The notes beneath the pieces are model-generated. The model made no database searches. It saw only the letters and a program-made list of their open reading frames with translations, and had not been told where the DNA came from. The position numbers and the translations under genes were made by a program. A DNA stretch of 5,768 nucleotides from Bacteroidales bacterium (GTDB lineage Bacteria; Bacteroidota; Bacteroidia; Bacteroidales; JALTDM01): NCBI GenBank assembly GCA_027073875.1, contig JALTEO010000365.1:1-5768 (forward strand), read 5' to 3'. Positions 1 through 5,506 of the stretch are shown in pieces (position 1 is the first letter of the stretch; each line of letters opens with the position of its first letter).

Positions 1-9
1 TAAATTATT

Positions 10-360
10 ATGGCTCAAACAAAAAAAGAAAACAGACAACGAATTAAATATAGAATTCGTAAAATTGTTAAAGGAACAGCTGAAAGACCTCGTCTTTCCG
101 TTTTTCGCAGTAATACCAATATTTATGTTCAATTTATTGATGATGAGGCAGGTAAAACACTTTTTGGTGCTTCGTCAAAAGAACTTGGTGATGAAAAAAT
201 GAACAAAACCGAACAAGCAAAAAAGGTTGGTATGTTAGCTGCTAAAAAAGCACAAGAGAAAAAAATTGAAACAATTGTTTTTGATAGAAACGGTTATCCT
301 TATTTTGGCAGAGTTAAAGCACTTGCTGAAGGTGCCAGAGAAGGAGGACTTAAATTTTAA
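10..360 (+). CDS. rplR: 50S ribosomal protein L18 (uL18)
   Basis: L18 binds 5S rRNA and helps fix it, with L5, in the central protuberance of the large subunit. The 116-residue product has the usual family length. It shows a basic N-terminal tail (residues 1-28), the RPRLSVFRS strand motif (27-34), IYVQ (38-41) and a C-terminal block from VFDRNGY (90-96) to the end REGGLKF (110-116). The family usually reads YHGR where this protein has YFGR (98-101), so a His is replaced by Phe. The start is the only sensible one: it gives the conserved N-terminus, and the TAA at bases 1-3 is probably the stop of the upstream gene, rplF (L6) in the standard order. There is no Shine-Dalgarno; the start is preceded by an AT-rich TTATT. 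Identity is secure from the motifs and from rpsE following after 5 nt. Confidence 0.98.
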   Translation: MAQTKKENRQRIKYRIRKIVKGTAERPRLSVFRSNTNIYVQFIDDEAGKTLFGASSKELGDEKMNKTEQAKKVGMLAAKKAQEKKIETIVFDRNGYPYFGRVKALAEGAREGGLKF

Positions 361-365
361 ATATT

Positions 366-881
366 ATGTCAGGAAGTATTAGAAAAATAAAAACCACAGA
401 TCTCGAATTAAAAGATCGTTTAGTTGCAATCAAAAGAGTAACAAAAGTAACCAAGGGTGGTAGAACATTTAGTTTTGCTGCTATTGTTGTGGTTGGAAAT
501 GAAGATGGAATTGTCGGTCATGGACTTGGAAAATCCAATGAGGTTACCACAGCCATTGCCAAAGGAGTAGAAGATGCCAAGAAGAATTTAATTAGGGTGC
601 CGCTTCATAAAGGAACTATTCCTCACCAACAAACTGCCAAATATGGTGGTGCAAGAGTCTTTATGAAACCTGCTTCCAGTGGTACGGGGGTTAAAGCCGG
701 TGGTGCTATGCGTGCTGTTTTAGAGAGTGTCGGCATCAAAGATGTTTTGGCAAAATCAAAAGGTTCATCAAATCCACATAATTTAGTTAAAGCAACTTTT
801 AACGCTTTATTGGAATTAAGGGACCCTAAAACAATTGCTAAACAGAGAAATGTTACTTTGGACAAAGTTTTTAACGGATAA
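366..881 (+). CDS. rpsE: 30S ribosomal protein S5 (uS5)
   Basis: S5 sits on the back of the small subunit near the mRNA entry site. It contributes to decoding accuracy and mRNA unwinding. The 171-residue product has the two-domain layout: an N-terminal double-stranded-RNA-binding domain (about 15-80) with the KVTKGGRTFSF loop (27-37), where spectinomycin-resistance changes arise in other bacteria, and a C-terminal domain starting near GTIPH (83-87) with KPASSGTGVKAGGAMRAVLE (101-120) and GSSNPHNLVKATF (133-145). The tail DPKTIAKQRNVTLDKVF resembles Bacteroidetes S5 as I remember it. The first Met, 5 nt after the rplR stop, gives the expected N-terminus. No Shine-Dalgarno lies at normal spacing. 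A GGAGG at 343-347 belongs to the conserved Glu-Gly-Gly codons of rplR and is too far away. Confidence 0.98.
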   Translation: MSGSIRKIKTTDLELKDRLVAIKRVTKVTKGGRTFSFAAIVVVGNEDGIVGHGLGKSNEVTTAIAKGVEDAKKNLIRVPLHKGTIPHQQTAKYGGARVFMKPASSGTGVKAGGAMRAVLESVGIKDVLAKSKGSSNPHNLVKATFNALLELRDPKTIAKQRNVTLDKVFNG

Positions 882-891
882 AATTTCGTTT

Positions 892-1071
892 ATGAAAAAG
901 ATAAGAATAGAATTGGTTAAGAGTGGAATAGGATACGAGAAATCTCAAAAGGAAACACTTATTGCATTAAAATTAACAAAAATGCACAAGAAAGTGGAAC
1001 ATGATGCCACACCTACTATCTTAGGGATGGTAAATAAAGTTAAACACTTAGTTAAAGTTGAAGAAATTTAA
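892..1071 (+). CDS. rpmD: 50S ribosomal protein L30 (uL30)
   Basis: L30 is a small large-subunit protein that is not universal among bacteria. The product is 59 residues, the normal bacterial length. It begins MKKIRIELVKSGIGYEKSQK and carries the family's Leu-rich helix (LIALKLTKMHKKVEH, about 23-37) and the C-terminal strand with GMVNKVKHLVKVEE (45-58). An ATG at 835 in the same frame would add 19 residues that overlap the end of rpsE and match nothing in the L30 family, so I place the start at 892, 10 nt after the rpsE stop. No Shine-Dalgarno precedes it. Its stop codon overlaps the AAGGAG that serves rplO, which ties the two genes together. Confidence 0.95.
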   Translation: MKKIRIELVKSGIGYEKSQKETLIALKLTKMHKKVEHDATPTILGMVNKVKHLVKVEEI

Positions 1072-1075
1072 GGAG
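1070..1075 (+). promoter_or_regulatory. Shine-Dalgarno site of rplO (AAGGAG)
   Basis: AAGGAG lies 8 nt before the rplO ATG at 1084, an ideal Shine-Dalgarno spacing, and overlaps the rpmD stop codon. It is the only start in this window with such a site; the other eleven have AT-rich leaders. Bacteroidetes are known to use few Shine-Dalgarno sequences, so the exception stands out. Whether it is functional here is inference. Confidence 0.6.
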
Positions 1076-1083
1076 AATAAAAA

Positions 1084-1539
1084 ATGGAATTACATAATTT
1101 GAAACCTGCTAAGGGGAGTGTTAAAGGAAAAGTAAGAAGAATCGGTCGCGGACAAGGTTCCGGAATGGGCGGTACAGCTACTCGTGGTCATAAAGGAGCA
1201 CAATCCCGTTCAGGTTATTCCCGCAAGAGAAGTTTTGAAGGTGGACAAATGCCTTTACAAAGAAGGGTGCCAAAATATGGATTTAAAAATATTAATCGCA
1301 AAGAGTACCGTGTACTTAATCTTCAGGATTTACAATATCTTGCAGAAAAGCATAAGGTTTCTAAAATTGATATTGATTTCTTAAAGGAAATAGGATTGAT
1401 AAAACAAAAAGATTTATTGAAAATCCTTGGTACCGGTGAAATTAAAGTGAAATTGGAGGTTTTTGCACATGCTTATTCAAATTCGGCCAAAGAAGCTATT
1501 GAGAAACAAAATGGTACAGCAAATATTATTGGCAAATGA
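1084..1539 (+). CDS. rplO: 50S ribosomal protein L15 (uL15)
   Basis: L15 is a late-assembly protein whose long basic N-terminal extension threads into 23S rRNA. The 151-residue product shows the Gly/Arg-rich tail with RRIGRGQGSGMGGTATRGHKG (18-38), then the signature FEGGQMPLQRRVPKYGF (51-67), then the globular domain. The C-terminal KVKLEVFAHAYSNSAKEAIE (121-140) is the usual closing motif. The start is supported by the conserved MELHNLKPA opening and the good Shine-Dalgarno 8 nt upstream. The gene ends in TGA, the only non-TAA stop among the complete genes here, because the stop is part of an ATGA overlap with secY. That overlap suggests translational coupling of L15 and SecY. Confidence 0.98.
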   Translation: MELHNLKPAKGSVKGKVRRIGRGQGSGMGGTATRGHKGAQSRSGYSRKRSFEGGQMPLQRRVPKYGFKNINRKEYRVLNLQDLQYLAEKHKVSKIDIDFLKEIGLIKQKDLLKILGTGEIKVKLEVFAHAYSNSAKEAIEKQNGTANIIGK

Positions 1540-2873
1540 AAAAATTAATAGAGACATTAGTCAACATTTATAAGATAGAAGAACTTAGAAAAAGAATCTT
1601 CTATACTTTAGGCATTTTATTAATCTATAGGTTAGGGTCTTTTATCGTTTTGCCGGGAATTGATCCTTCCCAATTAGAGAATCTGAGAAAACAAACAGCT
1701 AATGGAGTACTTGGTTTGTTAGATATGTTTTCCGGAGGTGCCTTTTCTAATGCTTCTATTTTTGCTTTGGGTATTATGCCCTATATTTCTGCTTCTATCG
1801 TTGTTCAATTATTAGGCGTTGCGGTTCCATATTTCCAACGGTTGCAAAAAGAAGGCGAAAGTGGTACAAACAAAATCAATCAGATTACGCGTTATTTGAC
1901 AGTAGTTATTTTATTATTCCAAGCACCAAGCTATTTGGCAAATTTACATGCTCAGTTGCCTGAAACTGCCTTTGTTTTGAAAGGTACTTTCTTTACCATT
2001 AGTTCTGTAATCATTTTAACTGCCGGTACTGTATTTATTATGTGGCTTGGTGAACGAATTACGGATAGAGGGATAGGTAACGGTATCTCATTAATCATTA
2101 TGATTGGTATTATTGCGAGATTTCCCTTTGCCTTGGCGGCAGAGTTTGGAACCCGTCTGAGTGGTCAGGGTGGATTAGTTATGTTACTGATTGAGTTAGT
2201 AATGTTACTACTGGTAATACTGATTACCATTGCTTTAGTACAGGCGGTCCGAAAAATCCCTGTCCAATATGCCAAGCGGATTGTTGGTAATAAACAATAT
2301 GGTGGTGTACGCCAATATATTCCGTTGAAAGTAAATGCTGCCGGAGTTATGCCTATCATTTTTGCTCAAGCATTGATGTTTGTGCCGATGATGCTTGCCG
2401 GTTTTTCAACTTCCGATACTATGTCTGGATTTGCTGCGGCGTTTGCTGACTTTACGGGATTTTGGTATAATTTTACTTTTGCAATTTTAATTATAATATT
2501 TACATATTTCTATACTGCTATTATTATTAATCCGACACAGATGGCAGAAGATATGAAAAAAAATGGCGGTTTTATTCCCGGTGTTAAACCCGGAAGAAAA
2601 ACTGTTGAGTTCCTTGATTCTATAATGTCCAAAATTACCTTACCCGGTTCTGTTTTCTTGGCATTGGTTGCTATTTTGCCGGCTTTCGCTATGATAGCAG
2701 GTGTTAATAACAGCTTTGCCAGATTTTATGGCGGAACTTCATTGTTGATTTTGGTTGGCGTAGTGTTAGATACGCTGCAACAAATTGAGAGTCATTTGCT
2801 GATGAGACATTATGATGGTCTTATCAAATCAGGAAGAATTAAAGGTCGTGGAAGCTACGGTGCTTCTATATAA
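1536..2873 (+). CDS. secY: Preprotein translocase subunit SecY
   Basis: SecY is the channel subunit of the SecYEG translocon in the inner membrane; it works with SecA for export and with the ribosome for membrane insertion. The 445-residue product fits ten transmembrane helices, roughly at 20-38, 73-97, 117-137, 150-171, 180-201, 213-236, 267-290, 310-332, 368-390 and 397-418. The plug region lies around GLLDMFSGGAF (60-70), and IFALGIMPYISASI (75-88) forms the lateral-gate and pore helix. The cytoplasmic loop after helix 8 reads GVKPG (349-353), so Lys351 occupies the place of the SecA-critical Arg357 of E. coli. The C-terminal tail is short and basic. The ATG overlaps the rplO stop by 4 nt and there is no Shine-Dalgarno, so the gene is probably read by re-initiation after rplO. 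The start fits the usual amphipathic N-terminal helix. Confidence 0.98.
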   Translation: MKKLIETLVNIYKIEELRKRIFYTLGILLIYRLGSFIVLPGIDPSQLENLRKQTANGVLGLLDMFSGGAFSNASIFALGIMPYISASIVVQLLGVAVPYFQRLQKEGESGTNKINQITRYLTVVILLFQAPSYLANLHAQLPETAFVLKGTFFTISSVIILTAGTVFIMWLGERITDRGIGNGISLIIMIGIIARFPFALAAEFGTRLSGQGGLVMLLIELVMLLLVILITIALVQAVRKIPVQYAKRIVGNKQYGGVRQYIPLKVNAAGVMPIIFAQALMFVPMMLAGFSTSDTMSGFAAAFADFTGFWYNFTFAILIIIFTYFYTAIIINPTQMAEDMKKNGGFIPGVKPGRKTVEFLDSIMSKITLPGSVFLALVAILPAFAMIAGVNNSFARFYGGTSLLILVGVVLDTLQQIESHLLMRHYDGLIKSGRIKGRGSYGASI

Positions 2874-2876
2874 GCT

Positions 2877-3653
2877 ATGATTTATTCTGACGATGAAATA
2901 GAGCAAATACGACAAGCCGATTTGTTGGTGTCTAAAACCTTGGCTGAAATGGGAAAAATCCTAAAGCCGGGTATTAGCACTTTGCAGTTGGATAAAATTG
3001 CCGAGGAATTTATTCGCGACCATGGAGCCGAACCGGCTTTTAAAGGTTACGAAGGTTTCCCCGCAACACTGTGCATATCCGAAAACAACAAAATTGTTCA
3101 TGGCATACCATCGGAAAAGGTTATTATTAAAGAGGGTGATATTGTCTCAATAGACTGTGGAACTATCTTAAATGGTTTCTTTGGCGATTCTGCTTATACT
3201 TTTCCGGTAGGAGAGGTAGATGAAGAAAAACTGAAACTGATGAAAGCTACCCGTGATGGTTTATACAAAGGTATTGAAGCCGCAGTAGCAGGTAATAGAA
3301 TTGGTGATATAGGTTATGCTGTTCAATCGCATGTTGAGAGTTTGGGTTATACGGTAGTCAGAGAATTAGTTGGTCATGGCGTAGGACGACACCTTCACGA
3401 AAAACCCCAAGTTCCTAATTACGGTAAACGCGGAAATGGGAAGAAGATAAAAAACGGGTTGGTAATAGCAATAGAGCCGATGATTAATATGGGAAGTAAA
3501 GATGTTCAGATAGCAAATGACGGTTGGACATTCTCAACGCTGGATGGTAAACCGTCTGCCCATTTTGAACATTCTATTGCTATTAGAAATGGTAAGGCGG
3601 ATATTTTATCTGATTTTGAAATGATTGATAAAGTAGTTTATCAAAATAAATAA
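2877..3653 (+). CDS. map: Methionine aminopeptidase, type I
   Basis: This enzyme removes the initiator Met from nascent proteins with a small second residue, acting at the ribosome in the cytoplasm. The 258-residue product has the pita-bread fold signatures. The metal ligands are all present: Asp93 (SIDCGT), Asp104 (FFGDSA), His167 (GHGVGRHLHE), Glu200 (IAIEPM) and Glu231 (HFEHS). The substrate-contacting His75 (IVHGIP) and His174 are also there. It lacks the N-terminal zinc-finger or SH3-binding extension seen in some type I enzymes, so it is the short bacterial form. It begins 3 nt after secY with no Shine-Dalgarno. In many Firmicutes adk lies between secY and map; here it does not, as in Bacteroidetes. 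All catalytic residues are intact, so it should be active. Confidence 0.97.
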   Translation: MIYSDDEIEQIRQADLLVSKTLAEMGKILKPGISTLQLDKIAEEFIRDHGAEPAFKGYEGFPATLCISENNKIVHGIPSEKVIIKEGDIVSIDCGTILNGFFGDSAYTFPVGEVDEEKLKLMKATRDGLYKGIEAAVAGNRIGDIGYAVQSHVESLGYTVVRELVGHGVGRHLHEKPQVPNYGKRGNGKKIKNGLVIAIEPMINMGSKDVQIANDGWTFSTLDGKPSAHFEHSIAIRNGKADILSDFEMIDKVVYQNK

Positions 3654-3705
3654 GATTTGTAATTGTAAATAAATATTAAAATAAAAAAATTAATTAAATT
3701 ATAAT
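3654..3705 (+). promoter_or_regulatory. Extremely AT-rich leader between map and infA
   Basis: This 52-nt spacer is the longest gap in the window and contains only three G and no C. It begins at the end of map with AAGATTTG (3652-3659), one base away from the Bacteroidetes -7 element TAnnTTTG, but I see no -33 element at a suitable distance. No hairpin with a U-tract is visible, so it is not an obvious terminator. It may act as an unstructured leader giving IF1 strong initiation, or hold a weak promoter; this is inference from composition only. Confidence 0.3.
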
Positions 3706-3924
3706 ATGGCAAAACAACCATCAATAGAACAAGACGGAACGATATTAGAAGCATTGTCTAATGCAATGTTCCGTGTTGAACTTGAAAATGGGCATGTGAT
3801 TACCGCCCATATCTCAGGGAAGATGCGGATGCATTATATTCGTATTCTACCCGGAGATAAAGTGAAAGTTGAAATGTCACCTTATGATTTAACCAAAGGA
3901 AGAATAACTTTTAGATATAAATAA
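3706..3924 (+). CDS. infA: Translation initiation factor IF-1
   Basis: IF1 binds the 30S A site and works with IF2 and IF3 in forming the initiation complex. The 72-residue product is the standard length and a single S1-type OB fold. It opens MAKQPSIEQDGTILEALSNA and has FRVELENGHVITAHISGKMR (22-41), HYIRILPGDKVKVEMSPYDL (43-62) and the closing TKGRITFRYK (63-72), all near the family consensus. The start is fixed by the conserved N-terminus. It follows a 52-nt AT-rich leader without a Shine-Dalgarno and is followed by rpmJ after 10 nt. The infA-rpmJ pair next to the alpha genes is common in many bacterial phyla; E. coli keeps infA elsewhere. Confidence 0.98.
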   Translation: MAKQPSIEQDGTILEALSNAMFRVELENGHVITAHISGKMRMHYIRILPGDKVKVEMSPYDLTKGRITFRYK

Positions 3925-3934
3925 AATAACTATT

Positions 3935-4051
3935 ATGAAAGTAAGAACATCTGTAAAAAAGAGAAGTGCTGACTGTAAAATTGTCAGAAGAAAAGGGCGA
4001 TTATATGTCATCAATAAAAAAAATCCTAAATTTAAACAACGGCAAGGATAA
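3935..4051 (+). CDS. rpmJ: 50S ribosomal protein L36 (bL36), zinc-free form
   Basis: L36 is the smallest large-subunit protein. The reading frame gives 38 residues, the exact family length, starting MKVRTSVKKRSADCKIVRRK and ending PKFKQRQG. The classical form binds zinc through three Cys and one His (positions 11, 14, 27 and 33 in E. coli). Here only Cys14 remains; position 11 is Ser, 27 is Asn and 33 is Phe, so the protein cannot form that zinc site. Such C-minus L36 versions are known in several lineages, including Bacteroidetes as I recall. It starts 10 nt after infA, with ATTATG and no Shine-Dalgarno. Its short length makes it easy to miss in automatic annotation, but identity is certain from the sequence and neighbours. 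Confidence 0.97.
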   Translation: MKVRTSVKKRSADCKIVRRKGRLYVINKKNPKFKQRQG

Positions 4052-4057
4052 AAGTAT

Positions 4058-4065
4058 TAATTTTG
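4058..4065 (+). promoter_or_regulatory. Candidate internal promoter -7 element upstream of rpsM
   Basis: TAATTTTG in the 36-nt gap between rpmJ and rpsM matches all fixed bases of the Bacteroidetes -7 element TAnnTTTG. It lies 22 nt before the rpsM ATG, which would give a transcript with a leader of about 15 nt. No convincing -33 TTTG is seen about 20 bp upstream; the nearest is TTTA at 4031-4034 inside rpmJ, with a long 23-bp spacer. Chance matches occur inside genes too (470-477, 1757-1764, 2474-2481), so the intergenic position is the main support. Confidence 0.35.
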
Positions 4066-4087
4066 CAACCCAAAAATTTTTAAATAT

Positions 4088-4465
4088 ATGGCTCGTATAT
4101 CCGGTGTTGATGTTCCTGATAATAAAAGAGGTGTAATTGCACTAACCTATATTTTTGGTATAGGAAGGACTAATGCAACTAAAATTCTGACAGAAGCAGG
4201 AATAGATGTCAATGTAAAAGTAAAAGATTGGTCGGATGATCAAATCTCTAATGTTCGTAATATTATCTCGCAAAATTACAAGATTGAAGGTGAGTTGCGT
4301 TCTGAAATTCAGACAAATATTAAACGATTGCAAGATATTGCATCTTATCGTGGTATTCGTCACAGAATTGGATTACCTGTTCGCGGACAACATACCAAAA
4401 ATAATGCTCGTACGCGTCGCGGTAAAAAACGGACAATTGCTAACAAAAAGAAAGTGACTAAATAA
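4088..4465 (+). CDS. rpsM: 30S ribosomal protein S13 (uS13)
   Basis: S13 lies in the head of the small subunit and contacts the large subunit and P-site tRNA. The 125-residue product opens MARISGVDVPDNKRGVIALT and contains the helix-two-turns-helix segment with YIFGIGRTNATKIL (21-34). Its basic C-terminal half has SYRGIRHRIGLPVRGQHTKN (86-105) followed by NARTRRGKKR and a Lys-rich tail that reaches toward the P site. The family length is 115-125. The start follows a 36-nt spacer holding a candidate promoter element and an AAAAATTTTT palindrome (4072-4081). The leader is too short for an E. coli-type S4-binding pseudoknot unless that structure extends back into rpmJ. It begins the alpha-operon part of the cluster. 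Confidence 0.98.
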   Translation: MARISGVDVPDNKRGVIALTYIFGIGRTNATKILTEAGIDVNVKVKDWSDDQISNVRNIISQNYKIEGELRSEIQTNIKRLQDIASYRGIRHRIGLPVRGQHTKNNARTRRGKKRTIANKKKVTK

Positions 4466-4475
4466 TTGATGAATT

Positions 4476-4865
4476 ATGGCTAAAAAACCAACAAAAACAA
4501 GAAAGAAAAAAGTCAAGATTGAACCAATCGGTCAGGCACATATTTCTTCATCATTTAATAATATCATTATTACCTTGGCAAATGCCAATGGCGAAGTAAT
4601 ATCATGGTCTTCTGCCGGGAAAAAAGGGTTTAGAGGTTCAAAGAAAAACACACCTTATGCTGCACAAATAGCTTCCGAAGAAGCTGCAAAAGAAGCTTTT
4701 GATTTGGGATTAAGAAAAGTGAGATTATTTGTGAAAGGTCCCGGTTCAGGAAGAGAATCAGCCATCAGAAGTATTGCCGGAGTTGGCATAGAGGTGATTG
4801 AAATTATAGATGTTACTCCATTGCCACATAATGGATGTCGTCCACCAAAACGGAGAAGAGTTTAA
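4476..4865 (+). CDS. rpsK: 30S ribosomal protein S11 (uS11)
   Basis: S11 is a platform protein of the small subunit next to the 3' end of 16S rRNA and the mRNA exit channel, where Shine-Dalgarno pairing occurs. The 129-residue product has a basic N-terminal tail (1-14), AHISSSFNNIIITL (21-34), WSSAGKKGFRGSKKNTPYAA (44-63), VKGPGSGRESAIRS (86-99) and the family ending DVTPLPHNGCRPPKRRRV (112-129). Asn119-Gly120 is the conserved pair that is converted to isoaspartate in E. coli S11. The start lies 10 nt after rpsM with an ATTATG context and no Shine-Dalgarno. Length and motifs are fully normal. Confidence 0.98.
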   Translation: MAKKPTKTRKKKVKIEPIGQAHISSSFNNIIITLANANGEVISWSSAGKKGFRGSKKNTPYAAQIASEEAAKEAFDLGLRKVRLFVKGPGSGRESAIRSIAGVGIEVIEIIDVTPLPHNGCRPPKRRRV

Positions 4866-4890
4866 TTGTAACAAAAATATTATTTAAGAA

Positions 4891-5496
4891 ATGGCAAAAT
4901 ATATAGGTCCAAAAACCAAAATTGCAAGAAAATTTTTAGAACCCATCTACGGGCAGGATAAAGCTTTTGAAAAGAAAAAATATCCACCCGGACAACATGG
5001 GATGAACCGTAGAAGAAAAGTCTCGGAATACGGTATTCAGTTAAAGGAGAAACAAAAAGCGAAATATACATACGGTGTATTGGAACGCCAATTCTCAAAC
5101 TTGTTTAAAAAAGCATCATCGCAAAAGGGTGTAACAGGTGAAGTATTACTTCAGTTACTTGAATCCCGTTTAGATAATGTCGTTTATCGATTAGGAATTG
5201 CACCAACGCGTGCCGGAGCCCGTCAATTAGTTGGGCATAAACACATCTGTGTTAATGGCAAAGTTGTGAATATTCCTTCAATGTTGTTAAAACAAGGCGA
5301 TGTTGTGTCTGTTCGTGAGAAATCAAAATCGCTTGAAGTGATTCTTGACTCTCTGAAATCTGACCGTGCCAATAAATATGCATGGTTAGAATGGAATGCA
5401 GATAGAATGTCTGGAGAATTTTTGAATTTTCCAGAACGATCTGAAATCCCTGAAAATATTACTGAGCAACTTATTGTTGAATTGTATTCAAAATAA
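4891..5496 (+). CDS. rpsD: 30S ribosomal protein S4 (uS4), zinc-free form
   Basis: S4 is a primary 16S rRNA-binding protein that starts small-subunit assembly. In E. coli it also represses translation of the alpha operon and takes part in rRNA antitermination. The 201-residue product has the conserved N-terminal region with YPPGQHGMNRRRKVSEYGIQ (31-50) and the S4 RNA-binding domain (about 91-155) with ESRLDNVVYRLGIAPTRAGA (91-110) and RQLVGHKHICVNGKVVNIPS (111-130). Zinc-binding S4 proteins carry four Cys near the N-terminus; here there is none, and Cys120 is the only cysteine. The start follows a 25-nt AT-rich gap with no Shine-Dalgarno. Whether it represses this operon cannot be judged from the sequence. 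Confidence 0.98.
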   Translation: MAKYIGPKTKIARKFLEPIYGQDKAFEKKKYPPGQHGMNRRRKVSEYGIQLKEKQKAKYTYGVLERQFSNLFKKASSQKGVTGEVLLQLLESRLDNVVYRLGIAPTRAGARQLVGHKHICVNGKVVNIPSMLLKQGDVVSVREKSKSLEVILDSLKSDRANKYAWLEWNADRMSGEFLNFPERSEIPENITEQLIVELYSK

Positions 5497-5506
5497 TCTA
5501 TATCTT

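Noticed and set aside
341..347. AAGGAGG near the end of rplR, a possible Shine-Dalgarno for rpsE
   Set aside because: It is 18 nt before the rpsE ATG, too far, and it encodes the conserved C-terminal Glu-Gly-Gly of L18.
470..477. TAnnTTTG promoter-like matches inside genes (470-477, 1757-1764, 2474-2481)
   Set aside because: They fall in conserved coding sequence and are expected by chance in AT-rich DNA.
623..865. Open frame on the - strand inside rpsE
   Set aside because: Antisense shadow of a highly conserved gene with no recognisable protein motif.
835..891. In-frame upstream ATG that would extend rpmD by 19 residues into rpsE
   Set aside because: The added residues match nothing in L30, and the ATG at 892 gives the standard 59-residue protein.
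1184..1384. Second + strand open frame inside rplO
   Set aside because: Out-of-frame overlap with L15; the product looks random and L15 explains the sequence.
2165..2359. Open frame on the - strand inside secY
   Set aside because: Antisense shadow of SecY helix 6 and the following loop.
4072..4081. AAAAATTTTT palindrome before rpsM as a terminator
   Set aside because: It has no loop or GC-rich stem and cannot form a stable intrinsic terminator; it is more likely a bent A/T tract.
4052..4087. E. coli-type S4-repressor pseudoknot in the rpsM leader
   Set aside because: The gap is only 36 nt and AT-rich; I could not find nested stems of the needed kind.
4142..4457. Open frames on both strands inside rpsM (4142-4363 - and 4236-4457 +)
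   Set aside because: Both are shadows of S13, which is intact and full length in its own frame.
4880..5098. Open frame on the - strand across the start of rpsD
   Set aside because: Antisense to conserved S4 sequence; no plausible start context or motif.
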